From contig NC_087158.1 in assembly GCF_035594125.1 (NCBI RefSeq), positions 4,601,001 through 4,665,000 of the forward strand: 64,000 nt of DNA, given 5' to 3'. Below are positions 39,421 through 50,368 of this stretch, piece after piece (within the stretch, counting starts at the first letter, position 1; every line of letters starts with the position of its first letter). Made by a program: the position numbers and the translations under genes. The notes beneath the pieces were generated by a model that made no database searches, was not told where the DNA came from, and worked only from the letters and a program-made list of their open reading frames with translations. Source of the DNA: Scylla paramamosain (lineage: Eukaryota > Arthropoda > Malacostraca > Decapoda > Portunidae).

Positions 39421-42410
39421 GATCTTGATCTTGATCTTGATGGTACAGGTGGCACAGGATCACTCCTGAGCCAGGCCTTTGGATCGGCAACTCCTGTAGA
39501 AAGGGGGAAAAAAAAAGAGAAACGAACAGCATCCTCTATCCTAATTGTTCATACACCTGGCACGCCACATTCTCTCCAGAAACTCTTTCACCGCCTCAAT
39601 CATCCTTTCATTCGCCTCTCTAAACAGTCCCAGCAACAACACCATCCATTCCTTTCCTGTCTTCTCCACTCTTTCATTCCTATCATGCCCTAACTCAGTC
39701 AGCATCACTTGCATCATCTCATTCCTGTCTCTGGCATACTTCACACACTCCAGCACCACATGTTCCATCGTCTCATCCTCTCCCATGTCACACATCTGGC
39801 ACACTTTGCTGCGGGACTCAGACCACCTGTAACTCCTTGCATTCACATCCATACACTGTGCCCTCGCTCGGAAGAGAAGATCACCGCCCAGGCTTCCATC
39901 ATACCACCTTTCATACCTCGGGGCCTCTTTTTCCTTGTACTATTCCAGGGTCTTCTTTCTTTCCATCTCATTCTTCCATTCATTCAGTCCCACACATTTC
40001 ACTTCTTTGTCTATCTCATTCTTCCATTTTCTCACATCCCATTCGGCTCCCATTCTTCCTCCTCTTGTTAGCACCCATTCACGCTCATTTTTATTCCTAC
40101 CAGCCATTCTTATCGCCCACACAACTTGCAATCCATTCCTGTCTGTCATTCTCATGCATCTCTTCCTCCATTTGCTTCCACTTTCATTCCACAGGTACAC
40201 CTTCCTTGCTATTCTTGCATCATTCATTCTCTCAAGCCTAATCTTGTACCTAAGTGTGGCTTTTGTGAGTCTTTCTCTAAAGGTGCTCCATCCCATGTCA
40301 CCTCTCAAGGCTTCAACTGCTGTGCACCTCGGTGCACTCAGTCCCATCCTTGCTACTCTGTTCTGGCCCACTTCTAACTTATCAATTTCACTTTCATTCC
40401 ATGCAATCACATCCATACCATACATTATACATGGCACAGCCACACTCTTCCACACTTCTCTCAACACATCATACTTACTTGCTCTCATCCTTGCCGCGCT
40501 TCCCAATCGACCTACCCACTGGTTTACCATACTTATCTTTTCATTCTTTGCCTTTGCACACCCACTAGGACTCATCCACATCCCTAAGTTCTTGTATTCT
40601 TGCACCTGTCTCAACTCATTCTCTCCAAGTCTCCATACCACATTACTTTCATCCTCTGACCTATTCACAATCATTACTTTGCTTTTCTCACTGCTAAACC
40701 TTACTCCAAAGTCTTTACCATAGCCATCCACTACATCCAACAAACTTTGAAGCTCATCTGCCGATTCACTCATAACAACTACATCATCTGCATAAAGGAG
40801 CACACATACTTTATCATTCCCCACACTTAACCCTACATTCATTCTTCTCATCCTGGCTGCTAGCTCCTCTGTATACAGGCTAAAAAGGGTTGGTGACAAT
40901 ATACAGCCCTGCCTAACTCCTCTCTCACTCTTCACCCAGTCTGTTTCTATGTCTCCTAGCCTGTATCTAGCTCTTGTGTCCACATACATACTTTGCACTA
41001 TGTTAACTATCTTTGCACTCAATTCAATCTTTTCTAAGACTCTACCTAACATTTCTCTGTTCACTCTATCATAAGCTTTCTCTATATCCAAAAAACCTAG
41101 GTAAAATTTACCCCCATCCTTCTTTTTCTTCTCAATAATTTCATTCACCACAAACATTTTGTCCTCAGCTCTCCTGTCCCTACGAAAACCATTCTGTTCT
41201 TCACCCAGCACTCCAGCTCTCTCAATCCATTTACACAGACTCTCATTCAACACTGCACTGAAAACTTTTTCTACTGTATTCACTAATGCAATTGGCCTGT
41301 AGTTCTTCAGCTCATTCTTACTCTTAAATCCTCCCTTATGCAACAGACACACTCGGCTCTCATTCCACTTTCTTGGCACTCTCTCTTCATCCCACACTCG
41401 GTTGAATAAATCAGTCATTCTGTCTATCACTACCTCCCCACCATTCTTGTAGAACTCATAGGGTATATCATCTGGACCTGCTGCCTTGCCATTCTTCTGC
41501 CTTCTCACACACCTCTCCACTTCATCCCAACTGATTCTTTCATCCAGTTCATCTGCATTCTTCCTTTCCAGTGTTACACATTCTTCTCTCACACTAAACA
41601 TCTCACCTACCCCACCTACTTCTTCCCAGAACCCTTTGATTGCCTCCCTGATTCCATCCTTCTCTGTTATAACTACACCCTCCACTTTTAGACTCTCCAC
41701 ACCAACACTGCCTGACATATTCTCACCTCTCATGAACTTGTACCATTCACGGCCACCTTCCATACCTTTCTCCCTTAAAGATTGAATCACGCTCCTTTCA
41801 CTCTTCACTTTAGCATTCATTATCATTCGTCTCGTCAACCGCTGCTGCTTCACATACGCTGCCCATGCATTCAGATACTCATTCTCTGCCTCATCGCTTT
41901 CATGCCTCTTTTTCCTCAGCCATCTACACTGTCTACTCATTTTCTTTCGCTCCTTCCTAGCCGCTCGGATTTCATCATTCCACCATGGTTTACATACATT
42001 CTTTCTTCTATCTACTCTCACAAACCCTATCTGGTTCTCAGCAGCACCCCTCACGTCCTCAACCAGTTTCTCATTCAGATGCTCCACGTCATGCACACTT
42101 TCGTCGTCCCAGCTTCTCTCACTCAGATCAACCTGAAAGTTCTCCCACCCTACATCTCTCAGTCTCCACTTCTTTTTCTTACTTGCCACTTTCACTTCAT
42201 TCCCACCCTGCATCAAGCACTCCACAACCAGCATGTTGTGATCGGACACAATATCAACCATACCATCCTCATCTATCCATATGTGCGACACAATTTCACG
42301 CATTCTTCCATTCACCAACATGTAGTCAATTGCCGATTCCTGTTCTCTTGCACTCCAAGTCACACGCCCCTCTGCCAAAGTAACGTTCAGATTTTCCAGC
42401 TCCAGCTTGA
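39421..42410 (-). mobile_element. PHD/esterase-type LINE, copy A (5'-truncated)
   Basis: This is the first of three head-to-tail copies. On the - strand it starts within the endonuclease domain and ends with a 3' UTR and a tail of AAGATC hexamers (GATCTT on the + strand, 39421-39440). The tail abuts the BEL/Pao protease sequence. At the other end it abuts a short extra piece of the same family's 3' UTR (42411-42486). It shares very high identity with copies B and C. Confidence 0.9.
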
Positions 42411-42420
42411 TCAAGATCAA
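39541..42420 (-). pseudogene. LINE copy A endonuclease-RT protein, 5'-truncated with one stop
   Basis: A frame of 826 codons covers the endonuclease end (VTWSAREQES, IVSDHNMLVVE), the RT (AAGPDDIPYEFY, NYRPIALVNTVEKVF, FLDIEKAYDRVNREM, GVRQGCILSPTLFSLY, LLYADDVVVMSES) and much of the C-terminal domain. One in-frame TAG at about 39940 replaces a Trp found in copies B and C. The same frame then continues to a stop at 39541, through a C-terminal zinc-knuckle-like motif CQMCDMGEDETMEHVVLEC (C-x2-C...H-x4-C). The catalytic YADD is intact. The clade cannot be fixed by eye, since the RT also has RTE-like features. Confidence 0.85.
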
Positions 42421-42486
42421 GACCTGAGCCAGGCCTTTGGATCGGCAACTCCTGTAGAAAGGGAAAAAGTTTAAAATGTGAAGAAT
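42411..42486 (-). repeat. Fourth, very short 3'-end piece of the same LINE
   Basis: A stretch of about 55 bp matches the LINE 3' UTR (CCTGAGCCAGGCC, GGATCGGCAACTCCTG). It is bordered by CTTGATCAAGATCAAG, in which the hexamer repeat appears in the opposite polarity. It may be an ultra-short insertion or a junction product. Confidence 0.7.
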
Positions 42487-43487
42487 GATCTTGATCTTGA
42501 TCTTGATGGTACAGGTGGCACAGGATCACTCCTGAGCCAGGCCTTTGGATCGACAACTCCTGTACAAAGGGGGGGGCGGGGAAAGAGAAACGAATAGCAT
42601 CCTCTATCCTAATTGTTCATACACCTGGCACGCCACATTCTCTCCAGAAACTCTTTTACCGCCTCAATCATCCTTTCATTCGCCTCTCTAAACAGTCCCA
42701 GCAACAACACCATCCATTCCTTTCCTGTCTTCTCCACTCTTTCCTTCCTATCATGCCCTAACTCAGTCAGTATCACTTGCATCATCTCATTCCTGTCTCT
42801 GGCATACTTCACACACTCCAGCACCACATGTTCCACCGTCTCATCCTCTCCCATGTCACACATCTGGCACACTTTGCTGCGGGACTCAGACCACCTGTAA
42901 CTCCTTGCATTCACATCCATACACTGTGGCCTCGCTCGGAAGAGAAGATCACCGCCCAGGCTTCCATCATACCACCTTTCATACCTCGGGGCCTCTCTCT
43001 CCTTGTACCATTCCAAGGTCTTCTTTCTTTCCATTTCATTCTTCCATTCATTCAGTCCCACACATTTCACTTCTTTGTCTATCTCATTCTTTCATTTTCT
43101 CACATCCCATTCGGCTCGCACTCTGCCTCCTCTTGTTACCACCCATTCACGCTCATTTTTATTCCTACCAGCCATTCTTATCGCCCACACAACTTGCAAT
43201 CCATTCCTGTCTGTCATTCTCATGCATCTCTTCCTCCATTTGCTTCCACTTTCATTCCACAGGTACACCTTCCTTGCTATTCTTGCATCATCCATTCTCT
43301 CAAGCCTAATCTTGTACCTAAGTGTGGCTTTTGTAAGTCTTTCTCTAAAGGTGCTCCATCCCATGTCACCTCTCAAGGCTTCAACTGCTGTGCACCTCGG
43401 TGCACTCAGTGCCATCCTTGCTACTCTATTCTGGCCCACTTCTAACTTATCAATTTCACTTTCATTCCATGCAATCACATCCAACTA
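42487..43487 (-). mobile_element. PHD/esterase-type LINE, copy B (3' kilobase only)
   Basis: The 3' tail (GATCTT)3 starts at 42487, followed by the 3' UTR and the C-terminal coding part. On the - strand frames run 43484-43092 (from MDVIAWNESEIDK) and 43070-42609 (to RARCMNN), broken once near 43080. It is truncated at 43484 and directly joined to the GATCTT tail of copy C. Confidence 0.88.
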
Positions 43488-43606
43488 GATCTTGATCTTG
43501 ATCTTGATGGTACAGGTGGCACAGGATCACTCCTGAGCCAGGCCTTTGGATCGGCAACTCCTGTAGAAGGGGGAAAAAAAAAGAGAAACGAACAGCATCC
43601 TCTATC

Positions 43607-46600
43607 CTAATCGTTCATACACCTGGCACGCCACATTCTCTCCAAAAAATCTTTCACCGCCTCAATCATCCTTTCATTCGCCTCTCTACACAGTCCCAGC
43701 AACAACACCATCCATTCCTTTCCTGTCTTCTCCACTCTTTCATTCCTATCATGCCCTAACTCAGTCAGTATCACTTGCATCATCTCATACCTGTCTCTGG
43801 CATACTTCACACACTCCAGCACCACATGTTCCACCGTCTCATCCTCTCCCATGTCACACATCTGGCACACTTTACTGCGGAACTCAGACCACCTGTAACT
43901 CCTTGCATTCACATCCATACACTGTGCCCTCGCTCGGAAGAGAAGATCACCGCCCAGGCTTCCATCATACCACCTTTCATACCTCGGGGCCTCTTTTTCC
44001 TTGTACCATTCCAGGGTCTTCTTTCTTTCCATTTCATTCTTCCATTCATTCTATCCCACACATTTCACTTCTTTGTCTATCTCATTCTTCCATTTTCTCA
44101 CATCCCATTCGGCTCCCACTCTGCCTCCTCTTGTTACCACCCATTCACGCTCATTTTTATTCCTCCCAGCCATTCTTATCGCCCACACAACTTGCAATCC
44201 ATTCCTGTCTGTCATTCTCATGCATCTCTTTCTCCATTTGCTTCCACTTTCATTCCACAGGTACACCTTCCTTGCTATTCTTGCATCATCCATTCTCTCA
44301 AGCCTAATCTTGTACCTAAGTGTGGCTTTTGTGAGTCTTTCTCTAAAGGTGCTCCATCCCATGTCACCTCTCAAGGCTTCAACTGCTGTGCACCTCGGTG
44401 CACTCTGTGCCATCCTTGCTACTCTATTCTGGCCCACTTCTAACTTATCAATTTCACTTTCATTCCATGCAATCACATCCATACCATACATTATACATGG
44501 CACAGCCACACTCTTCCACACTTCTCTCAACACATCATACTTACTTGCTCTCATCCTTGCCGCGCTTCCCAATCGACCTACCCACTGGTTTACTATACTT
44601 ATCTTTTCATTCTTTGCCTTTGCACACCCACTAGGACTCATCCACATCCCTAAGTACTTGTATTCTTGCACCTGTCTCAACTCATTCTCTCCAAGTCTCC
44701 ATACCACATTACTTTCATCCTCTGACCTATTCACAATCATTACTTTGCTTTTCTCACTGCTAAACCTTACTCCAAAGTCTTTACCATAGCCATCCACTAC
44801 ATCCAACAAACTTTGAAGCTCATCTGCCGATTCACTCACAACAACTATGTCATCTGCATAAAGGAGCACACATACTTTATCATTCCCCACACTTAACCCT
44901 ACATTCATTCTTCTCATCCTGGCTGCTAGCTCCTCTGTATACAGGCTAAAAAGGGTTGGTGACAATATACAGCCCTGCCTAACTCCTCTCTCACTCTTCA
45001 CCCAGTCTGTTTCTGTCTCGTAGTCTGTATCTATCTCTTGTGTCCACATACATACTTTGCACTATGTTAACTATCTCTGCACTCAATCCAATCTTTTCTA
45101 AGACTCTACCTAGCATTTCTCTGTTCACTCTATCATAAGCTTTCTCTATATCCAGAAAACCTAGGTACAATTTACCCCCATCCTTCTTTTTCTTCTCAGT
45201 CATTTCATTCACCACAAACATATTGTCCTCAGCTCTCCTGTCCCTACGAAAACCATTCTGTTCTTCACCCAGCACTCCAGCTCTCTCAATCCATTCACAC
45301 AGACTCCCATTCAGCACTGCACTGAAAACTTTACCTATTGTATTCACTAATGCAATTGGCCTGTAGTTCTTCAGCTCATTCTTACTCTTAAATCCCCCCT
45401 TATGCAACAGACACACTCGGCTCTCATTCCACTTTCTTGGCACTCTCTCTTCATCCCACACTCGGTTGAATAACTCACTCATTCTGTCTATCACTACCTT
45501 CCCACCATTCTTGTAGAACTCATAGGGTATATCACCTGGACCTGCTGCCTTGCTATTCTTCTGCCTTCTCACACACCTCTCCACTTCATCCCTACTGATT
45601 CTTTCATCCAGTTCATCTGCATTCTTCCTTTCCAGTGTTACACATCCTTCTCTCACACTAAACATCTCACCTACCCCACCTACTTCTTCCCAGAACCCTT
45701 TGATTGCCTCCCTGATTCCGTCCTTCTCTGTTATAACTACACCCTCCACTTTTAGACTCTCCGCACCAACACTGCCTGACATATTCTCACCTCTCATGAA
45801 CTTGTACCATTTACGGCCACCTTCCATACCTTTCTCCCTTAAAGATTGAATCACACTCCTTTCACTCTTCACTTTAGCATTCATTATCATTCGTCTTGTC
45901 AACCGCTGCTACTTCACATATGCTGCCCATGCATTCTGATACTCATTCTCTGCCTCATCACTTTCATGCCTCTTTTTCCTCAGTCATCTACACTGTCTAC
46001 ACATTCTCTTTTGCTCCTTCCTAGCCAATCTGATTTCATCATTCCACCATGGTTTACATACATTCTTTCTTCTACCTACTCTCACAAATCCTATCTGGTT
46101 CTCAGCAGCACCCCTCACGTCCTCAACCAGTTTCTCATTCAGATGCTCCACGTCATGCACACTTTCGTTGTCCCAGCTTCTCTCACTCAGATCAACCTGA
46201 AAGTTCTCCCACCCTACATCTCTCAGTCTCCACTTCTTTTTCTTACTTGCCACTTTCACTTCATTCCTACCCTGCATCAAACACTCCACAACCAGCATGT
46301 TGTGATTAGACACAATATCAACCAAACCATCCTCGTCTATCCACATATGCGACACAATTTCACGCATTTTTCCATTCACCAACACGTAGTCAATTGCCTA
46401 TTCCTGCTCTCTTGCACTCCAAGTCACATGCCCCTCAGCCAAAGTAACATTCAGATTTTCCAGCTCCAGTTCATCAACAAACTCTCCAAGCATTTCGCCA
46501 TTCCTGTTCACCTGTTCCCCCAGTATTCCCACATGTGCATTCATGTCACCCATAACTAGCACTCTCTCCTCTCCATGCTCTCTCACAACTTTCTTAAGTA

Positions 46601-46997
46601 TGTCTTACTTCCTCCTATTTTCCCTCTCTGCTCTTTCACCCATGACAATCATGTATGCTACCACCAGTACCACCTTCTCTGGTCTGCCACGACCATCCAT
46701 GCATTCCACTCTGACTGCAAGCACATCCTCACTACTTGTACACTCTCCCACATCAATCTCCTCTACTTTCAGTCCTCTTTCTTTCTTGTAGAGTAGGGCT
46801 ACGCCTCCTCCCAGTGTTTCCTGTGCCTTACGCCCCTTTCCAATCATAACATACTCGCATCCCTCCATTCGTACATCATCTCTCAGGTGAGTCTCAGTGA
46901 GCCTGACTAAATCGAACCTCCACTCCCTGAGCTCCTTGCATACATCCTCAAACTTGCCCACACCCCATCCTCTCACATTCATACAGCCAATCTTCAC
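43607..46997 (-). pseudogene. LINE copy C ORF2, endonuclease-reverse transcriptase
   Basis: It starts MKIGCMNVRGWGVGKFEDV, the usual first strand of an APE endonuclease with its catalytic Asn. It continues with LTETHLRDD (Glu), VLVMGDMNAHVG and VSNHNMLVVE (the usual SDH reads SNH). The RT and C-terminal parts are as in copy A, with LLYADDIVVVSES. Stops interrupt one frame at about 46603, 46395 and 45982 and before 45902. A frameshift near 45000-45049 moves the remainder to another frame. The full protein would be about 1130 residues. Confidence 0.86.
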
Positions 46998-47060
46998 ACA
47001 TTTACTTGCCTGGTTAGTCTCTTTTCTTCCATGTTCGCTGACATCAGTGGGTCCTCCTTG

Positions 47061-47964
47061 TCATGCGTCGTCCACACAACACACCTGCCTCGCCCTCATC
47101 CACTCGGCCAGTCGACGTCCTAGCTTCTCATTCCCGTTGTGGTTGAGGTGGACCCCGTCTCTCCCGAAGAATTTGTCCTGGTCAAGGATCCCATCCATGT
47201 CTAGGAAGCTCACGTTGCCCTTCTTCTCTGCCATCCATTCCATCTTGACCTTCATGAGTTCCATGCATATCTTGCGGTTCGTTTCTCTTCTGAGTTTCTC
47301 CTTCCCGTGGGCGCCGCAGGACCCCCACCACAGCCACACACATCTTCTTTTCTTCTGCTGCCCTCACTGCTTCTATCACTTCCTTTACTGTGTCTTCAGC
47401 ACCTGCCTCTATTAAGTTGTTGCCTCCTCCTTGGATAACTAGCAGGCTTCTCTCTTCCATTTCTTGCACTTCTTCCTTGACTTTCCTCTTGACGTCTTGG
47501 ATCTTAGCACCTCCCATGCTGGTGCACTCAATTCCCCTTCTCACAAAGTCGGGAGTCTTCCTTACCATGCTGTCTCCAATGACACGTACTGGGGCTTTCT
47601 TGATTACCATTCTCTTCTTCCTTGGGCGTCTGTCTGTTCTGGCCACTTCCACCACTTCTTGCTGGTCTTTTCTCTCTTCAGTCTTCGTCGTCTGTGCTTC
47701 TGCCTCTTTCATCAGGTTTTCTGTCTGGGTGCTCTGCTCCACTCTCTCTTCTTTTTCTTCATCCTGGTTCCTCCACTCATTGAGGCTCTTGCTCAGGCAT
47801 TCCCTGGAGAGGAACACCAGAAGTTCGAACCCCAGCGCCTTCATGTTGGCCTCCCTCATGCCCACACAGGCTACATGGAACCAGGCCATGCATCTCTCGC
47901 ATGCCACAGCCCTTTGCCTGTTTGCAACACTCTCCTCGCATGAACCACACGCGCTCATTACCAT
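47061..47964 (-). pseudogene. LINE copy C ORF1 with PHD finger and SGNH esterase
   Basis: The N-terminus has a PHD-like zinc finger: CGSCEESV, then ACERCMAWFHVACVGM (C-x2-C ... C-x2-C-x2-WFH-x2-C). A charged linker follows. Then comes an SGNH-hydrolase pattern: RVIGDSMVRK (block I with Ser), LLVIQGGGNNL (block III with Asn), and, in a second frame, GRDGVHLNHNGNEKL (block V with Asp-x2-His). The frame changes near 47250-47330. Such PHD-esterase ORF1 proteins are described for CR1-like LINEs and are thought to act in RNP or membrane/lipid interactions. The catalytic triad is visible, but the gene is frame-shifted. Confidence 0.82.
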
Positions 47965-48060
47965 TTTCAGGGTATTTCAGCACACAGGCAAGAGTAAGTA
48001 AACCACAAAACTCAGAGAAAACTCAGAGAGCAAAGCAAAGCCACTTGTACACACCGCCAC

Positions 48061-48906
48061 CTTTGACAGACATCCCGTTTGGTATCTAACGTTTCACCTT
48101 CACTCTCCTTGGCCGGCTGACTAACAGCCCTGCCCTTAGGTGAAACATTATCCTTTGACCAGAGAAGGACATTATGGTTGCCCTTACACTTAGAGCACTT
48201 TGCCTTGCAACCTCTAGCTACGTGCTCAGCAGAACGAATATTTTCCAGTCATTCTGCATGTGAAAGTTTGATATCTTTAAAGCACTTTTCACTGGAATGG
48301 GACTTATTACAAAATCCACAACCACCTGAATATGTCTCTGAGACTGTCTGAAGAGCAAATGCAGAACTAGGAGACTTTCTTCTCTCCGACTCCCTCACAA
48401 TGCGGCTGTCTGTCCCTGCAGCAGTAGTCACGTCCTTAAAGGAGTCTGAGCGTTCACAACGCTCAATCTCCTTCCTAAGAAAATCCAGCAGCCATGCGAG
48501 ATCCCTTTCGTGACCCAATCCTTCCTTCAACCACTCCAAATGGATGTCGCTCGGCAGACGAGACAAAATCACTGGGGTGAGGAAGAGGCCAAACTCACTG
48601 CCACTTACCCCCAGTGCCTCCAAACTCCTGATGTGGATCAGGAGGTCATCCTGCAGCTTCCTCAAGGCAGACACATAAGTCATAGATCCTTGAGGCTTGA
48701 ACGGCATGCTCAAGCCAAGAAGAGCTTGAATGTGGGCGAAGATAATCCTCTCTGGCTTCCCATACCACTCCTTCAACAGATTACAGGCCACAGCATAATT
48801 AACTGCAGTAAGTGACAAGCCTTGGATGATAGACTTGGCCTCACCTTCCAATAAGGCCTGCAGATAGGTGAACTTGCTGATGGCTGGTAGAGTAGAGTCG
48901 TCTACC
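48061..48906 (-). pseudogene. BEL/Pao gag, C-terminal part
   Basis: It continues the gag interrupted by the Ty3-like element: PAISKFTYLQALLEGEAKSII, NLLKEWYGKPERI and LRKLQDDLLIHIRSLEALGV are typical of BEL/Pao capsid. It then reaches zinc knuckles, CGFCNKSHSSEKC (C-x2-C-x4-H-x4-C) and, beyond a TGA at about 48249, a second Cys-rich segment (HVARGCKAKCSKCKGNHN). The PHD/esterase LINE cluster begins at about 48060. The apparent Met at 48908 arises at the insertion junction and is not a real start. Confidence 0.85.
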
Positions 48907-48910
48907 ATGG

Positions 48911-49872
48911 TGTCACGTGTATATATGTACTTAATTAGTCACCCCTTTCTTATAGGCCTACGCGCCACTTTCTAATAGACAATACCCTCCTGGCCAGACA
49001 CGTGAGACATCTATAATATTAATAATATCTTATTTGATGCAGTCCTATTTTAAGCTAGACGTATATCTCAAATTAATCCTTATTATTTTACCTTGTATAT
49101 ATTGTGAAAATGTATCTATATATTGTTAAGTTAGTAGTTTAAGTTAGCTAGCTAGGTTATGAGTCATTAAGGCAAGAGCAGCCGAGACTATCCCCACTCC
49201 CACGGAAGAGTCAACTATTTTACATGTTTGCTATTCCCATACCTAGTTATATGTCACTTCACTTCTTGTGACCTTAAAACGATTGTAACATCATCCTTGG
49301 TTCTATAGTATTTATATATATGTAATAATATTCTTCCCTTGTACTGCATTGAGTTCTCGACTACTCTGGCCGGGATTAAACTGGGTCACGTGGGGTGGCC
49401 GCCGACCCGGGAAAGGCGCGGCTGGGCGCTTGCTCTCTCTCTCTCACTCGCTGCGGCCTGGGCAGGACGTTCCTCTCTCATCCTCCCTGTGCTTGCCGAG
49501 AGAGCCGCTTTGGTAACCACGTGGTTAATAGTGATAGTCAGGAAGGTGGGTTCGTGTTCTTGACGAATTCCTCCTCTTAGGACATCCTTCAATTGTGTTA
49601 ATTGCGTTGTGTTATCTGTGTGTCTTTTACCCTGAATAGACGGTGTTGCTTAAGCTATCGTCGTTGTTTTTTCTCATCAATCATCCATTCCCAACTACAC
49701 ATTTTTCTTGTCACTGCGTGGAAGATCGTGGTGATCCTTGTTCGTCTCTTCCCCTTATTTACCACGGAGATCAGCTATAGAACGGTGGAGAAGGAGGGTG
49801 TCAGGGTAGGTCAGCTCCTGACACAGCAAGTGGTAAGTCTCGTCGACTTAGAGGAGGAGAAGGGGCGCAACA
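48911..49872 (+). repeat. 5' LTR of the Gmr1-like element
   Basis: 962 bp, beginning TGTCACGTGT and ending GCGCAACA. It contains four CACGTG E-boxes (48914, 48999, 49387, 49518), the last inside the palindrome AACCACGTGGTT. It also has a TATA-like TATTTATATATATG near 49308 and a GC-rich block with CTCTCT repeats near 49430. A GTAAGT donor-like site near 49833 could allow splicing. Confidence 0.95.
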
Positions 49873-49874
49873 AA

Positions 49875-49892
49875 TGGGGGCCTGACCGGGAT
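49875..49892 (+). other. Primer-binding site of the Gmr1-like element
   Basis: TGGGGGCCTGACCGGGAT lies two bases after the 5' LTR. It matches the well-known tRNA-Pro-type retroviral PBS at about 15 of 18 positions, starting TGGGGGC and ending CCGGGAT. A proline tRNA primer is therefore suggested but not proven. Confidence 0.75.
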
Positions 49893-50368
49893 GTGATTTT
49901 CTTGATGGATGAATAATATAAATCAGTGCTTCGGTTATCCACTTTTGATTCATGTGATTGCTGTGCTGTATCATTCCACGTATTTTGTCAACGTTTTATC
50001 AATTCTAGTACTGTATGAATATTCCCACGTGTTGGTGGGCAGTGTCGTCTTGTTCCTTATTTTGTGAGTTGCTGTACTGTATCATCCCACGTGTTTTGGG
50101 GGGTAGTCTACTTGGTGCAGTGCTCCTTTATCTGTGTTCTCCAGTGTTTTTCAGTAACTGTATTCTAGTATTGTTGGCATTTTACTTTTTAGCTGTATCA
50201 TTCTGCTTCTCTCATCTGGTGGCTGTGCAGCTTAAGTTTTATCCCTTTAGGGACCAAATCACTTCATATTGATACCATTTCGTGATTTCTACTTGTGTTC
50301 CTTTCTTTGTGGCTGTTCCATTAGCTAGCTAGTTAGTTGTTCTAGAATTCTATTCTTTATTAGCAAAC
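49893..50368 (+). other. Untranslated leader of the Gmr1-like element
   Basis: 476 nt without a long frame. Three diverged repeats of about 65-70 bp contain CTGTAT...CCACGT. Two more CACGTG boxes lie at 50026 and 50088. This is the expected place for the RNA packaging signal. The gag-pol ATG at 50369 follows GCAAAC. Confidence 0.6.

Larger units (their letters stand above)
43488..48060 (-). mobile_element. PHD/esterase-type LINE, copy C (near full-length)
   Basis: The most complete copy carries a short 5' UTR, ORF1 (47964-47061), ORF2 (46997-43607), a 3' UTR and a GATCTT tail (43488-43506). The right edge, where BEL/Pao gag resumes at about 48061, is placed by eye. ORF1 with PHD and esterase features is known from CR1-like LINEs. 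The hexanucleotide tail instead of poly-A also fits that broad group. Nonsense codons and a frameshift in ORF2 and one frameshift in ORF1 make it inactive. Confidence 0.88.

Noticed and set aside
39545..48001. Many Ser/His/Pro-rich + strand frames of 100-262 codons
   Set aside because: They mirror the antisense LINE ORFs and repeat identically in each LINE copy, so they are shadows of the - strand coding sequence.
49875..49892. Assigning tRNA-Pro as the definite primer
   Set aside because: Three of 18 positions differ from the familiar proline PBS and the host tRNA set is unknown, so it is kept as a suggestion only.
49339..49916. Short frames inside the LTR (repeated at 55609-56168)
   Set aside because: They lie in both LTRs and overlap the promoter and leader. 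No conserved domain is visible, so an accessory gene is not supported.
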